This document shows, piece by piece, positions 45,325 through 55,053 of a DNA stretch of 64,000 bases. Numbering within the stretch: the first letter of the stretch is position 1; each line of letters opens with the position of its first letter. The position numbers and the translations under genes were made by a program. The notes under the pieces are model-generated. The model saw only the letters and a program-made list of their open reading frames with translations, made no database searches and was not told the origin of the DNA. This DNA comes from Ichthyophis bannanicus (Eukaryota; Chordata; Amphibia; Gymnophiona; Ichthyophiidae), in the NCBI GenBank assembly GCA_033557465.1, contig CM066037.1, positions 202,987,156 to 203,051,155 on the forward strand. The letters run 5' to 3'.

Positions 45325-45441
45325 ATCTGTACGTGATGGAGCAAATTGGTTACCAGATTTGGATTCAGCGCACCAAAAAACGTAAAAATCAATCGAAACA
45401 TTAGAGGCAGTTTAAAAAAAAAATTTTTTAGTGTACCTGTG
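45325..45441. repeat. right terminal inverted repeat of DNA transposon copy 2
   Basis: Partner of 42606-42720; ends TTTAGTGTACCTGTG, followed by the TTA duplication. Confidence 0.85.
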
Positions 45442-45564
45442 TTATTTTGCAACTTCTACCAAAACTTTTACCAATTAGAACAGGGGAAGGAGTTTGAGGA
45501 AGTGGAAAATTATTTGTGTGAAGTGGGGCTAACCAGAATGAGCGAAGAAGAACAAGAGTGGATA

Positions 45565-45615
45565 ATTAAATGTACACTACAAGCTCTCTGCTGGGTTCCA
45601 AATGTAACCAGAAAG
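45565..45615. repeat. partial unit of a tandem repeat, left of DIRS-2
   Basis: CTACAAGCTCTCTGCTGGGT...AAATGTAACCAGAAAG recurs at 51802-51852 on the other side of DIRS-2, so DIRS-2 sits within a repeat array. Confidence 0.8.
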
Positions 45616-45785
45616 AAGTAATTAGATCTTACCTGCTAATTATTGTTCCTGAAGGAACGACAGTCCAGTCCCTTTACTTCTGGGTTACGCAACCCTTCCA
45701 GCAGCTTGGAGGCTGAGCCCAACCTTTTTGGAGGTGGGGCGGTATAAGTACCACTGGTACCACCCACTAACTCCAGTATTCGATT
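45616..45785. repeat. DIRS-2 left inverted terminal repeat
   Basis: It begins AAGTAATTAGATCTTACCTG and is the reverse complement of 51600-51738 over the block with GGTGGGGCGGTATAAGTACC. Confidence 0.9.
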
Positions 45786-46087
45786 GAAAAAGCAGTCTAA
45801 CCAAAGTTCTATGAACAATCAACAAACAATTAACACACATCACACATCAAACTCCCTCACGGGATAAGAAACCAAAACCAAATTTTTTTTTTATTTTTAT
45901 TTTTTTATTTTTTAAATAAGAAATAGGAGCCAGGGAGGAGGGAATGCCGCGGAGAGGAAGGGGAGGGGTGCCCGATACTGCCCTAGGCGACTTTCTCCTG
46001 CCCTCCTCCCCCCAGACCTGGTTCTACGCTCGGCCAGATGCTTCGCTCTTGACTGATAGGCCTTCAAGTCCGGCCGTGCCGGGTGGG

Positions 46088-46193
46088 ATCAGGGACTGGA
46101 CTGTCGTTCCTTCAGGAACAATAATTAGCAGGTAAGATCTAATTACTTCTTCCTTATCGTCACTCCAGTCCAGTCCCTTTACTTCTGGGATGT
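46088..46193. repeat. DIRS-2 internal complementary region
   Basis: Reverse complement of the right end (GTGACGATAAGGAAG) joined to the left end (AAGTAATTAGATC). The recombinase stop codon (46179) lies inside it. Confidence 0.88.
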
Positions 46194-47305
46194 ACCAGAG
46201 CAGTTCAATCCTGGGTGGGTTCCGGCATACCCGGACTGAAGGACTGCCCGACCAAACCGAGCGTCCGCTGCACTCTGTACGTCCAGTCTGTAGTGCCTTG
46301 TGAAGGTATGCAACGAGGACCAAGTTGCCGCTCTACAAATGTCCAACGGAGGGACTAGACTGAACTCTGCCCACGAGGCAGCCTGAGCTCGGGTGGAGTG
46401 CGCTCGGAGCCCCCCTGGAACCTGTTTCCCTTTCAGTATGTAGGCGGATGCAATCGTTTCTCTGATCCACCTGGAGATGGAGGCCTTGGCCGCCGCCTCT
46501 CCTTTGTGCGGGCCTCCGAACTGGACGAACAGCTTGTCGGATTTCCGGAAAGGAGCTGTGCGTGAGAGGTATCGCTTCAAAATCCTCTGGACGTCTAAGC
46601 GTCGTAGCCTGCTGTTTCTACCTTCAGGTCCCTCGGCCGGCCAGGTCGGAAGGGTGACTGTCTGGTTCACGTGAAAAGGAGACAGAACCTTGGGCAGGAA
46701 GGAAGGTACCGTGCGTAGTACCACTTTGTCCCTGAGAAAGGATAGGAAAGGCGGTCGAGAGGACAGAGCTTGCAACTCGGAGACCCGTCTGGCCGAGCAG
46801 ATAGCGACCAGGAAGACTGTCTTGAGGGTTAAGTCCTTCAGGGAAGCCTTCTTAATCGGCTCGAAGGGTTCCCCGACCAATGCATTTAGAACAAGATTGA
46901 GGTCCCAAGGAGGGATCACGGATCTCCGTTGAGGACGCAGCCGCCTAACTGCCCTTAGGAACCTGGAGACGTCCGCGTGGGCCCCAAGGGGCTTGCCGTG
47001 GACTTTGCCTCTATAGCAGGCGATGGCGGCTAGTTGGACCCGCAAGGAACTGTGCGCCAGGCCTTTCTCAAAACCCGCTTGTAGGAATTCCAGCACCTCG
47101 GGGACTGAGGCCAAGAGGGGTTTCCTTCGGTGTTCCGAACACCACGCCTCAAAGATGCGCCAGACCCTTACGTAGGCCAGGCAGGTCGAGCATTTCTTCG
47201 CACTCAACAGCGTTGAGATTACCGCTCCTGAATAGCCCCGCTTCAAGAGGTGCGCCCTTTCAATAGCCAGGCCGTAAGTGAGAACCGATCCACGTGAGGC
47301 ATTAT
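46179..47305 (-). CDS. DIRS-2 tyrosine recombinase
   Basis: The frame is open throughout. An N-terminal DNA-binding part (TYGLAIERAHLLKRGYS to AAIACYRGKV) is followed by the catalytic domain: arginine in CSARRVSELQ, HxxR in RAHSTRAQAASW, and the nucleophile tyrosine in FTRHYRLDVQ. All tetrad residues I can place are present. It would integrate the circular DNA form without a target duplication. No ATG lies near the start; I took the limit from homology. The same frame stays open much further upstream to 49061, but that part overlaps pol in another frame and is a by-product of it. Confidence 0.85.
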
Positions 47306-49192
47306 TACCGGGCCTTGTCTGAGCAGGCCCCTTCTGCAAGGGAGCCGCCAAGGACGGTCGGCCAGCAACCTCACCAGATCCGCATACCAAGGACGACGTG
47401 GCCAATCCGGGGCAATGAGGATCACCAGACCTTGGTGGGCTTCCACCCGCTGCAGGACTTTTCCGATCAGGACCCACGGGGGAAACACGTAGAGAATACC
47501 CTCCGTCGGCCACTTCTGAGACAGGGCATCTAGGCCTTCGGACATTCTTTCCCTCCGCCGACTGAAGAATCGATCCACCTTTGCTGTGGAGAAGGTTGCC
47601 ATGAGGTCCATGACTGGCAGCCCCCAGCGGGCCACTATCTGGTCGAAGGAATCCTTTTCCAGCTCCCACTCTCCGTGGTCTATCTTGTGTCTGCTGAGGT
47701 AATCGGCCGTGAGGTTGTCCGTGCCTGCCACGTGCTGAGCCGAAAGCGCTTCCAGGCGGGTCTCTGCCCACTGGAAGAGGGCCCCCGCCTCCTTCTCCAA
47801 GGCGGGGCTGCTGGTACCGCCCTGGTGGTTGATGTAAGCTACCGTGGTGACGTTGTCGGAGAGAACGCAAATCGCTTTTCCTAGCACTAGGGGCTCCAGC
47901 GCTCTGAGCGCTAGGATGACGGCCCGCAACTCCAGTCTGTTGATGGGCCATTGGGATTCCAACTGCGACCAGAGGCCCTGGACGAACTGGTCCTCGCAGT
48001 GAGCCCCCCAGCCCATCAGGCTGGCTTCCGTCGTCAACAGTATCCATAGATGGGGCTCGAGGGGCATCCCCCGCTCTAGATTCCTTGGGCACCGCCACCA
48101 GTGCAGGGATTGTTTGGTTCGCGGAGCACAGGGTAACTGAGTTGACAGACGATGATGTTGTGGAGACCACCGACGCAATAGTGCGCGCTGTAGTGGACGC
48201 ATGTGGGCCCTGGCCCAAGGCACTACCTCTATCGCCGCTGCCATTGTGCCCAGCACCTGAAGATAATGCCATGCGGAGGGGTTCCGTCTGCTCAGGAACT
48301 GTGCAACTAGTAGTCTTAGGTCCCTTGACCGCGCTCGAGACAGGAACACTCTGCCCCTTCCTGTGTCGAATCTTGCTCCGAGATATTCGAGGTCCTGGGA
48401 AGGCGTCATCCTGCTCTTTGCTCGGTTGATGACCCACCCTAACTCCTCTAGCACCTGAACCACTCTGCTCGTCGCCATGCGGCTTTCTTCTTCCGACTTT
48501 GCCCGGACCAGCCAATAGTCTAGGTACGGGTGTACTAGGATTCCTTCCTTCCGGAGGAAGGCCGCCACCACCACCATCACCTTGGTGAATGTCCGTGGAG
48601 CCGTAGCTAGGCCGAAAGGAAGGGCCTGGAATTGGAAATGGCCCCCCGTCACCGCGAATCTTAGGAACTGTTGATGGGCCTTCCTGACTGGAATATGCAG
48701 GTAGGCCTCTGTCAAGTCGAGAGACGTCAGAAACTCTCCGCCTCTTACCGCTGCGATGACTGATCGTAGAGTCTCCATGCGGAAGTGTGGTACTCTGAGA
48801 CAGCGGTTGACCTGTTTTAAATCCAGGATTGGACGGAAGGACCCTTCCTTCTTTAGTACTACAAAGTAAATGGAGTATCGACCCAAACCGTACTGGTCTG
48901 GTGGCACAGGCACCACTGCCCCGAGTGCGATTAGCCGAGCGAGGGTTGATTCTATTGCCGCCCTCTTTGCCAGAGATCCGCTGGGAGATTGAATAAATGC
49001 TGGAGGAATTTGCTTCGAGAACTCGAGAGCGTAGCCCTCCCTGATGACCTCTAGTACCCACTGATCCGAAGTGACCCGGGACCAGGCGGGCAGAAACTGC
49101 CTTAAACGACCTCCCAATGGCAGCTCTTCCCCCTGGACCCCCGTCGCCTCATTGCTGTTTTCTGGGGGCCGAGGAGAAGGAGGAGGTCCCAA
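47243..49192 (-). CDS. DIRS-2 reverse transcriptase/RNase H/methyltransferase-like polyprotein, active site altered
   Basis: 649 open codons. Reverse transcriptase: YSIYFVVLKKEGSFRPILDL, SLDLTEAYLHIPV and LPFGLATAPRTF, then the catalytic box YLDYWL in place of YLDDWL, which should abolish polymerase activity. RNase H: LTTEASLMGWGA, RLELRAVILAL, VLSDNVTTVAYINHQGGT and HVAGTDNLTADYLSR. The C-terminal region has FFSRRRERMSEGLDAL, YVFPPWVLIGKVL and LIAPDWPRRPWYADL, the DAM-like methyltransferase segment of DIRS. The first codon is not ATG, so translation may depend on Gag (gap 41 bases, different frame). Confidence 0.9.
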   Translation of the reverse strand: MGPPPSPRPPENSNEATGVQGEELPLGGRLRQFLPAWSRVTSDQWVLEVIREGYALEFSKQIPPAFIQSPSGSLAKRAAIESTLARLIALGAVVPVPPDQYGLGRYSIYFVVLKKEGSFRPILDLKQVNRCLRVPHFRMETLRSVIAAVRGGEFLTSLDLTEAYLHIPVRKAHQQFLRFAVTGGHFQFQALPFGLATAPRTFTKVMVVVAAFLRKEGILVHPYLDYWLVRAKSEEESRMATSRVVQVLEELGWVINRAKSRMTPSQDLEYLGARFDTGRGRVFLSRARSRDLRLLVAQFLSRRNPSAWHYLQVLGTMAAAIEVVPWARAHMRPLQRALLRRWSPQHHRLSTQLPCAPRTKQSLHWWRCPRNLERGMPLEPHLWILLTTEASLMGWGAHCEDQFVQGLWSQLESQWPINRLELRAVILALRALEPLVLGKAICVLSDNVTTVAYINHQGGTSSPALEKEAGALFQWAETRLEALSAQHVAGTDNLTADYLSRHKIDHGEWELEKDSFDQIVARWGLPVMDLMATFSTAKVDRFFSRRRERMSEGLDALSQKWPTEGILYVFPPWVLIGKVLQRVEAHQGLVILIAPDWPRRPWYADLVRLLADRPWRLPCRRGLLRQGPVIMPHVDRFSLTAWLLKGRTS

Positions 49193-49233
49193 AACCCCGA
49201 CCTGCTCCCCGAAACCCCCGGAAACCTTGGCTT

Positions 49234-50661
49234 CTAGCGGGGAAGCGTCCCCTGGGGGGGGGGATTGGATCTGGCTGGACGAAATCTGCGAGAGTCCCTG
49301 GCCTGGCTACGAGCCGAAGCCAGAGGGCGACCTTGTTTCGGTCTGTCTTCCGGGAGTCTGCCACCCTTGGACTCGCCCAGGTCCTTTACCAACTTTTCCA
49401 GATCCTCGCCAAAGAGCAGCTTCCCCTTAAAGGGGAGTCGGCTCAGGCGTGCCTTAGAGGAGGCATCCGCTGCCCAGTTCCGTAGCCACAAACAGCGTCT
49501 GGCTGCCACCACAGAAGCCATGTTCTTGGCCAGGCTTCTAATGAGGTCATAGTGACTATCCGCCAGGTATGCTGCTCCTGATTCCAGCCTAGCGGCGTTG
49601 GGCCGGGGTTCACCCGCGGAGGTCTCTGCTGACTGAAGCTGCTGAGACCACCTTAAACAGGCCCGAGCTACCCAGGCTCCCGAGACGGAGGCTTGCAGGG
49701 CGAGAGCGCTTACATCGAATGCCTGCTTCAGGAGTGTATCCAATTTTCTGTCCTGTGAGTCTCTTAGGGCCGTGCTGCCCTCAACCGGGATAGTAGTCTT
49801 CTTCGTGACTGCTGATACCGCTGCATCCACTCTGGGAGATTTTAAGAGCTCTTTGTCTGTCTCTGGGAGAGGATATAGGCGCATCATGGACCTGACTCCT
49901 CTTATGCTAGATTCCGGCTGGTCCCATTCTTCCTGGATCATCTGACGAACCACTCTGTGGACCGGGAAGACTTTCTGAGATCTTCTAAAGGCTTGGATTA
50001 ATGGATCTTCCAGCGCCTCCTCTTCTGCAGGTGTATCAGAGGCCACGTTGAGCGCTTTTAGGGACTCATTAATTAGTGCCGGAAGCTCTTCCCGGCGAAA
50101 GACCCTAATAACTCTGGACTGGTCTTCCTCTGGTATCTCTCCTTCTTCCAGCTCCTCCTCTTCTTCATCCAACTCCCTGTCCGAATAGGCCTCATCTGGG
50201 GTGCCCAGGGAGAGGGCTGCCAGAGGTTCCTCCTCACTCAGACGGGGGCGCTTAGGCGGAATGCCCTGCTCCTGAGTACCTGTTCCCAGGAGCCTGGCTG
50301 TCTTATCTTCCCTTGAAGAACCAGCGTCTCCTGGCTCCCGCCCCTGCTTCCGCAAACAATAGGCTTTGTGGAGCAAAAGGATGAAATCTGGAGAGAAAAA
50401 GTCCCCGGTCCCTCCTTCCCCAGAAGGGAGGGGGGAGGGGGGTAGGGGAGGAGGGGGTACATCCGAGGAAGTAGAAGGAGGTAACTGGGGTCCTCCCTCC
50501 CCCCCTAGGAGGTCACCTGGCCCCTGAGGAGGGGGAGCGATGGATAGGTTAATTTCCTGCTCAACCGAAGCCGCCACGGCGGTGCAGCTCCTGCAGATTC
50601 CTGCCTCTGCAGAGGTGCCTCTGCGTGTTCCGCAGGAGGGGCAGCGGGGCTTGGTCGCCAT
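49234..50661 (-). CDS. DIRS-2 Gag-like protein
   Basis: ATG at 50661; 475 residues. The N-terminus has CPSCGTRRG...CRSC, a zinc-ribbon-like C-x2-C...C-x2-C. A proline/serine-rich low-complexity part and an acidic stretch (DRELDEEEEELEEGEIPEED) follow. The conserved C-terminal half includes NWAADASSKARLSRLPFKGK. It has no retroviral-type CCHC knuckle. The same blocks occur, broken, in DIRS-1, DIRS-3 and the relic at 34500-35640. The role in packaging is inferred from gene order. Confidence 0.85.
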   Translation of the reverse strand: MATKPRCPSCGTRRGTSAEAGICRSCTAVAASVEQEINLSIAPPPQGPGDLLGGEGGPQLPPSTSSDVPPPPLPPSPLPSGEGGTGDFFSPDFILLLHKAYCLRKQGREPGDAGSSREDKTARLLGTGTQEQGIPPKRPRLSEEEPLAALSLGTPDEAYSDRELDEEEEELEEGEIPEEDQSRVIRVFRREELPALINESLKALNVASDTPAEEEALEDPLIQAFRRSQKVFPVHRVVRQMIQEEWDQPESSIRGVRSMMRLYPLPETDKELLKSPRVDAAVSAVTKKTTIPVEGSTALRDSQDRKLDTLLKQAFDVSALALQASVSGAWVARACLRWSQQLQSAETSAGEPRPNAARLESGAAYLADSHYDLIRSLAKNMASVVAARRCLWLRNWAADASSKARLSRLPFKGKLLFGEDLEKLVKDLGESKGGRLPEDRPKQGRPLASARSQARDSRRFRPARSNPPPQGTLPR

Positions 50662-51589
50662 GCCCTGGATCCCCTGTATAAGCGCCCAAACTCCAGATAT
50701 ATTTCTCCCCCTCAGAAGCTTTTAGAAGAGGGAAATAACAATTCAAGATTGAAGGAGTTAAGAATTAAATGCATAAACTGAAATCAATGATTTAAATATA
50801 TTAAAGTAAATCCTGTACTTTAAAGTAAACTTAAGCAAACTTAAAGTAAATTAAAATGAAATTAAGGTGAATAAAATTAAAGTAAATAAATTAAATGCAG
50901 AAATGTATCTCCTTTTCCTCCCACGGAGGTACTTGCGTTTAGGCAGACTGTATCTCCTGGACCCGACTCAGCGATCCTAGCCCGAGGGCTCTACACGCGG
51001 TAGGCCTCACCACGTGGAGCCCGGGCAGAGGACCGCGAGACACTTTCCTGGGCCGCGCTGTGCTCCTTGCGATTTTCCCCCGTAAAGTGCTGCTTTCTTG
51101 CAGGCTTCGGTCTGATGTCTGTCTCTCTCTCTCTCTTCCCCGTAGGGCTCCCGGGGAGTGGCGAGACTCGCCTCCGCGTCCTACTTTCTCGGGACGGGTC
51201 CGGCGAGAGGCGCTGTCTGGCGGCGCTGCCTCCAGCGCTCAGCCGCCAACGGGGCTTCGGCGCGAGGCAGATGCAATCCAGAGCAGGGGGCAGGAGAAAT
51301 CGCCAGAGCCGTTGTCGGGCAGAGTAGCAGGAGCGAAATTGTCTCCGACTCTGCGAGGAGAGAGCACTTCCGAGGCCCGATCCGGGGAGCGGAGGGGGGG
51401 GGGAGGAGGGGGGAAGGCTGAGAGAGCAGGCAGAATTAAAGAAACAGGACCACAAGTAAGAACAGAAGCAAATAAGAGCCAATTAAGGTGAAATTAAATT
51501 AAAAATGAAATAGGTTAAATAAAATTAAAGCAAGATTGCTAACAAGAAGGACTCCAGTAAGCCCTAGGCTTACGGAACCCTCCAGCTGC
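50662..51589 (-). promoter_or_regulatory. DIRS-2 5' leader, AT-rich then CpG-rich
   Basis: 50750-50910 is AT-rich with AAATTAAAG-like repeats. 50950-51420 is rich in CpG (for example GCGCGAGG, CGGCGAGAGG), resembling a CpG-island promoter. It lies upstream of Gag on the coding strand. No specific start site is identified. Confidence 0.5.
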
Positions 51590-51738
51590 TTGGAGGCTGA
51601 GAATACTGGAGTTAGTGGGTGGTACCAGTGGTACTTATACCGCCCCACCTCCAAAAAGGTTGGGCTCAGCCTCCAAGCTGCTGGAAGGGTTGCGTAACCC
51701 AGAAGTAAAGGGACTGGACTGGAGTGACGATAAGGAAG
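51590..51738. repeat. DIRS-2 right inverted terminal repeat
   Basis: Partner of 45616-45785; ends GTGACGATAAGGAAG. Confidence 0.9.
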
Positions 51739-51905
51739 CTCTCTTCTGTGTGTTAAATTTAAACTAAAAGTACTTTGCTGTTACTTGGCCCTGAGTGACT
51801 ATTAAATTTAAACTACAAGCTCTCTGCTGGGTATGAAATGTAACCAGAAAGATCTCCTCTGTGTTTTAAATTCAAACTTTAATTGCTGCTACTAGGCCCT
51901 AACTG
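51739..51905. repeat. tandem repeat with the DIRS-2 empty site
   Basis: Units starting CTCTCTTCTGTGTGTTAAATTT and CTCCTCTGTGTTTTAAATTC are separated by about 115 bases. The sequence CCAGAAAG followed by ATCTCCTCTGTG at 51845-51865 corresponds to CCAGAAAG (45608-45615) joined to CTCTCTTCTGTG (51739). Confidence 0.78.
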
Positions 51906-52020
51906 ATCCAACAAAAAACAGTGGGTTCACAGATTAAGTAGCTTTAATACAAAGAATTCTTTTTAGAAAATTACCAGAAGTATATACTCACAGTTGCAGA
52001 TTTCTCTCCAGAAGTAACAG
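51906..52020. other. unassigned DNA
   Basis: No coding signal; lies between the tandem repeat and LINE C. Confidence 0.35.
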
Positions 52021-54175
52021 TCCCCCTTTCTAGTCCTTCAAGACATGGACGACTTGATAGGACGACTTGATAAGATGGGATAGACCAGTTTTCTCATGGT
52101 TACGCAGAATAGCCATAGTAAAGATGAACATCCTTCCCATATTACTGTTTCTATTCTTCTCTCTGCCTACTGAGGTACCATCTCAAATGCTACAGTTAAT
52201 ACAAAAGAGGATTTTCTCCTACATTTGGAGACGCCACCCTCCAAGGCTGAGCTGAGCGGTGATGTGTCAAGGAAGAAAAAAAAAGAGGGGGGAATGGGCG
52301 CTCCGGACATAATACAATATTATAAAGCAGCACAGTTGAAAGCCATATTAAATTGGCATAGAGATCTGGAGGACTGCCAGTAGGTACATACTGGGCAAGA
52401 GCAGTGGGGACCAGTATCTCTACCGGACAGTTTGTGGGACAACAATATTAAGAGGCTAGAAAGAGCAAAACAGAATCCGTTTGTGGCCCATACTTTAAAG
52501 ATATGGCAAAAAGAAAAGAACCAACTAATTTGGAAAAGGGAAGAGATCCGACTACAATGTATAGTAACTTGTAAGGGACTTAAAGAGGGAGGAATATCCC
52601 AACAATTTCAGAGGTGGGTGGTGCAAGGTTTGCAATATGTAGGGCAAATGTTAACGGCAGAAGGGAAGATGAGACCATTTGAAGAACTACAGAGAGAACT
52701 CTCCCTGGACAGAGGAGATTGATATGGTTACCATCAATGACAACATTTCCTACAACAAAAGGGATTAGGAATGGAACTCAATAAAGAGGAATCATCCTTT
52801 GAAAAACTGTATCGAAAAGGTGGTGTAGTAAAGTAAAGGGCCTTATCATGCAACTATATAAGGGACAGGGAAGTTATCGAGGGTGCCATCAAAAAGCGTG
52901 GGAGACAGAGGTGGGTGGACAGTGGGATGAGGATAGATTAAATACAATTTTTGAGGCCAAAGGGGTTACAAGGACCCCCTTGGCCTCAAATACAATATAG
53001 GAACACACAGTTGTAAGATGTTATACTGCATATATATGACACCTCAAAGAATGACCAGAATGAGTAAACAAGGAAATTCTCAATGCTGGAAAGGATGTGG
53101 AGAAATAGGGACGTATATACATGTTTGGTGGGGCTGCCCCATTATACAAACAACATGGAGATGGATGAGAGAGATAGCCAAAGACATGATGGGGTGGAAA
53201 GGCCACATAGGCCCAATGGACGTACTACTAAATGAATGGGAGGAAGTAGAGACACATATGGGGTATATGCTTAAACAGCTGGCAATAGCAATTCATATGG
53301 AAATTGCTTGTAAGTGGAAAGACACCAAAGGCCCAGAAAAGGGAAAGATCTTGCAAAAATTAGATTTTATCCATCAAATGTATTTATTTATTTATTTGTA
53401 GCTTTTCTATACCGCGCTGACATCAGTGCGGTTTACAATTAACAATTTTGTACAGGGCAGGGGAGATGCCTTGTGCTTACATTGAACAGGACATGATAAC
53501 TTGGATTCATAACACTGAACTATATACATCCAAACAAATGAGAGACATTATCAAATGTCTGAGATAAGCGTAAGACAGGGCCATAAAATGAACCTCTTTT
53601 GAAGAAGGTGGGATCCATATGTTCGATGGAAGCAAAGGGGAGTGGCTGACGGTTAAAAGAGTTATGTGCATTAGTGAAAACAAAGAGAGTCCAATTTAAC
53701 AAAGTAGAGTATCATAAATTACTAGTTACAGTAGTTCAGGTGGCAATAACAGAGAGCAAAAGAGTATAGTTTAATTTCTACTGATATTGTCTCATTAAGC
53801 GAGGGATAAGCTACCTGAAGATAACTCACTCAGAATTAGTAAGATATTCATTAAGGGAGGGGGGTGGGGAGAGGAATAACAAAGGCGAGAAGAGTATTAA
53901 AAGAGATAGTATGGAAGTATCAACAGTGTGGAGGTAAAAGAATGAAGGTTAGCAAAAGTAGTATAAAGGGATAAAAGGTTGGAGAGATTGATCTGAATAA
54001 AGTATCTACATGTTGTGTAAATGTAATATTGTATACACAAAACTTTTGCATAATTATAACTGTTGATATCAGAAGTATATCTGTTATGTATATTTTAGCT
54101 TTGTATAAGAGATACTTGAAATTGACAATTAGAAGTTAAATAAAATTTTCAATTACAAAAAAAAAAAAAAAAGAA
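52021..54175 (+). mobile_element. L1/Tx1-like LINE C, 3' part with poly(A)
   Basis: Coding remnants of the reverse transcriptase C-terminal region lie at 52067-52255 (IAIVKMNILPILLFLFFSLP, then FSYIWRRHPPR), 52432-52722 and 53018-53390 (CWKGCGEIGTYIHVWWGCP). The last has the C-x3-C-x6-H-x4-C pattern of L1 ORF2. The element ends in a run of 15-17 A at about 54157-54173. It may be the 3' part of LINE B, with the reverse transcriptase core lost where DIRS-2 and the tandem repeat now lie. Confidence 0.78.
53383..53560 (-). mobile_element. LINE/SINE 3' end fragment
   Basis: TTTATTTATTTATTTGTAGC, CTATACCGCGCTGACATCAG and GCGGTTTACAATT match the tail family at 15165. It interrupts LINE C. The right limit is approximate. 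Confidence 0.65.
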
Positions 54176-54284
54176 GTGCCAAGCACAAGAACCTTAGCAG
54201 TTTGTTAAAACCTTTAATCTGGTAGATGCTTGGCATCTTCAGCACCAAGACCAATTAAATTATGCATGTTATTTGCATGCACAT
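54176..54284. other. short junction
   Basis: Nothing recognised between the LINE C poly(A) and LINE D. Confidence 0.3.
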
Positions 54285-54684
54285 AATTGTTATACTAGAA
54301 TTGATTATCTGTTTCTAAGTCATGGGTTAATGCCTCAAACCAAGGATATTGACCCATTGGGTATTGACCCAACCTTATTTTCAGATCATACACCAATAAG
54401 AAACTGGGGGGAGGGAGGAAAATGGGATTTTGGAGGTTGAATGAATTTTTATTATGGGATAAGGTGGTGGTGGAGAAGGTGAAATTTGAGAAAGAAAAGT
54501 TTTGGGAGGTTAATTGGGGATGGGGGTGCTTTGGGACAACTTGAAGGTGGTGGTAACAGGGGTTTTTGTTAAATGGGGGCAAAGAAGAAGAGGGAGAGGG
54601 CGAGAATGGCCTGTATGGAAAGGTTAGTGCAATTGGAAAGAAAACAAAGAGACTATAGTAATGAGATTTTACATGCACTATAAA
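54285..54684 (+). mobile_element. L1/Tx1-like LINE D, left part
   Basis: Translated pieces in changing frames read like the endonuclease end (PLG.DPT.FSDHTPI-like, then WRLNEFLLWDKV). The element continues at 60385 beyond DIRS-B. Confidence 0.6.
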
Positions 54685-54688
54685 GCAC

Positions 54689-54880
54689 AGTTACTTACCT
54701 GTAACAGGTGATCTCTGGGAACAGCAGGAATAAGTCTTCACATATGGTATCGTCGGTACCGACGGAGCCTGCGCGGGAACGCTCCCCAGCATCCAATAAG
54801 AAAGCTTTTTGGAGCATCCCACAGCACCTGCGTGCTGCCTTCCCGCCTTTCCCAACCGCCTCTCTCCAGTTCGAGTTTTA
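54689..54880. repeat. DIRS-B left inverted terminal repeat
   Basis: Reverse complement of 60213-60384, apart from scattered differences. Confidence 0.88.
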
Positions 54881-54942
54881 AAGCTGAGACAAAGAGAGAG
54901 AGAGGAAAGGAAAGATAGATAGAGAGATACAACTCCTAGGGG

Positions 54943-55053
54943 AGGTGGGTGGGTTGTGAAGACTTATTCCTGCTGTTCCCAGAGATCACCTGTTACAGGT
55001 AAGTAACTGTGCTATCTCCAGGAACAAGCAGGAATGAGTCTTCACATATGGGG
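54943..55053. repeat. DIRS-B internal complementary region
   Basis: Contains GAAGACTTATTCCTGCTGTT and GAGTCTTCACATATGG around GCTATCTCCAGG. The two halves are complementary to the left and right element ends. Confidence 0.88.

Larger units (their letters stand above)
42606..45441 (+). mobile_element. CAC-ended DNA transposon, copy 2, with full-length open frame
   Basis: The 2836-bp element starts TACAGGTACACTA and ends TAGTGTACCTGTG, so the right end reads CACAGGTACACTA inward. TTA flanks both ends (42603-42605 and 45442-45444), and the host LINE ORF2 frame is restored when one TTA is counted. The arms (42606 to about 42720 and about 45325-45441) are imperfect inverted repeats sharing, for example, GAGGCAGTTT, TGGATTCAGC and ACGTGATGGA. 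It carries a single open gene of 575 codons. CAC ends, a 3-bp TTA duplication and the protein pattern point to the CACTA/Mirage/Chapaev (Chapaev3-like) or Transib side of the DDE families; this placement is inference. Confidence 0.88.
41887..45580 (+). mobile_element. L1/Tx1-like LINE B, interrupted by a SINE and a DNA transposon
   Basis: Pieces lie at 41887-42174 (endonuclease end and linker: DVVWDGIEAVITGRLIALA), 42464-42605 (GNRPGRYLAKQLRE) and 45442-45580 (YQNFYQLEQGKEFEEVENYL, then MSEEEQEWI). The ORF2 frame continues across the DNA transposon if one TTA is counted, and across the SINE apart from local decay. The element then ends in or near a tandem repeat that hosts DIRS-2. Confidence 0.82.
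45616..51738 (-). mobile_element. DIRS-2: near-complete DIRS retrotransposon
   Basis: The 6.1-kb element has inverted terminal repeats (45616-45785 and 51590-51738) and an internal complementary region (46088-46193) that matches the joined termini. On the minus strand it has three open genes: Gag-like (50661-49234), pol (49192-47243) and recombinase (about 47305-46179). The last two overlap slightly in different frames. No target duplication is seen; the neighbouring tandem-repeat unit shows the empty site. It is about the same subfamily as DIRS-1. The reverse transcriptase active site is altered (YLDY), so the copy is probably not autonomous. Confidence 0.93.

Noticed and set aside
47306..49061. 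The upstream two thirds of a 960-codon minus-strand frame
   Set aside because: It overlaps the pol gene in another frame and shows no domain; only the recombinase part (46179-47305) is supported.
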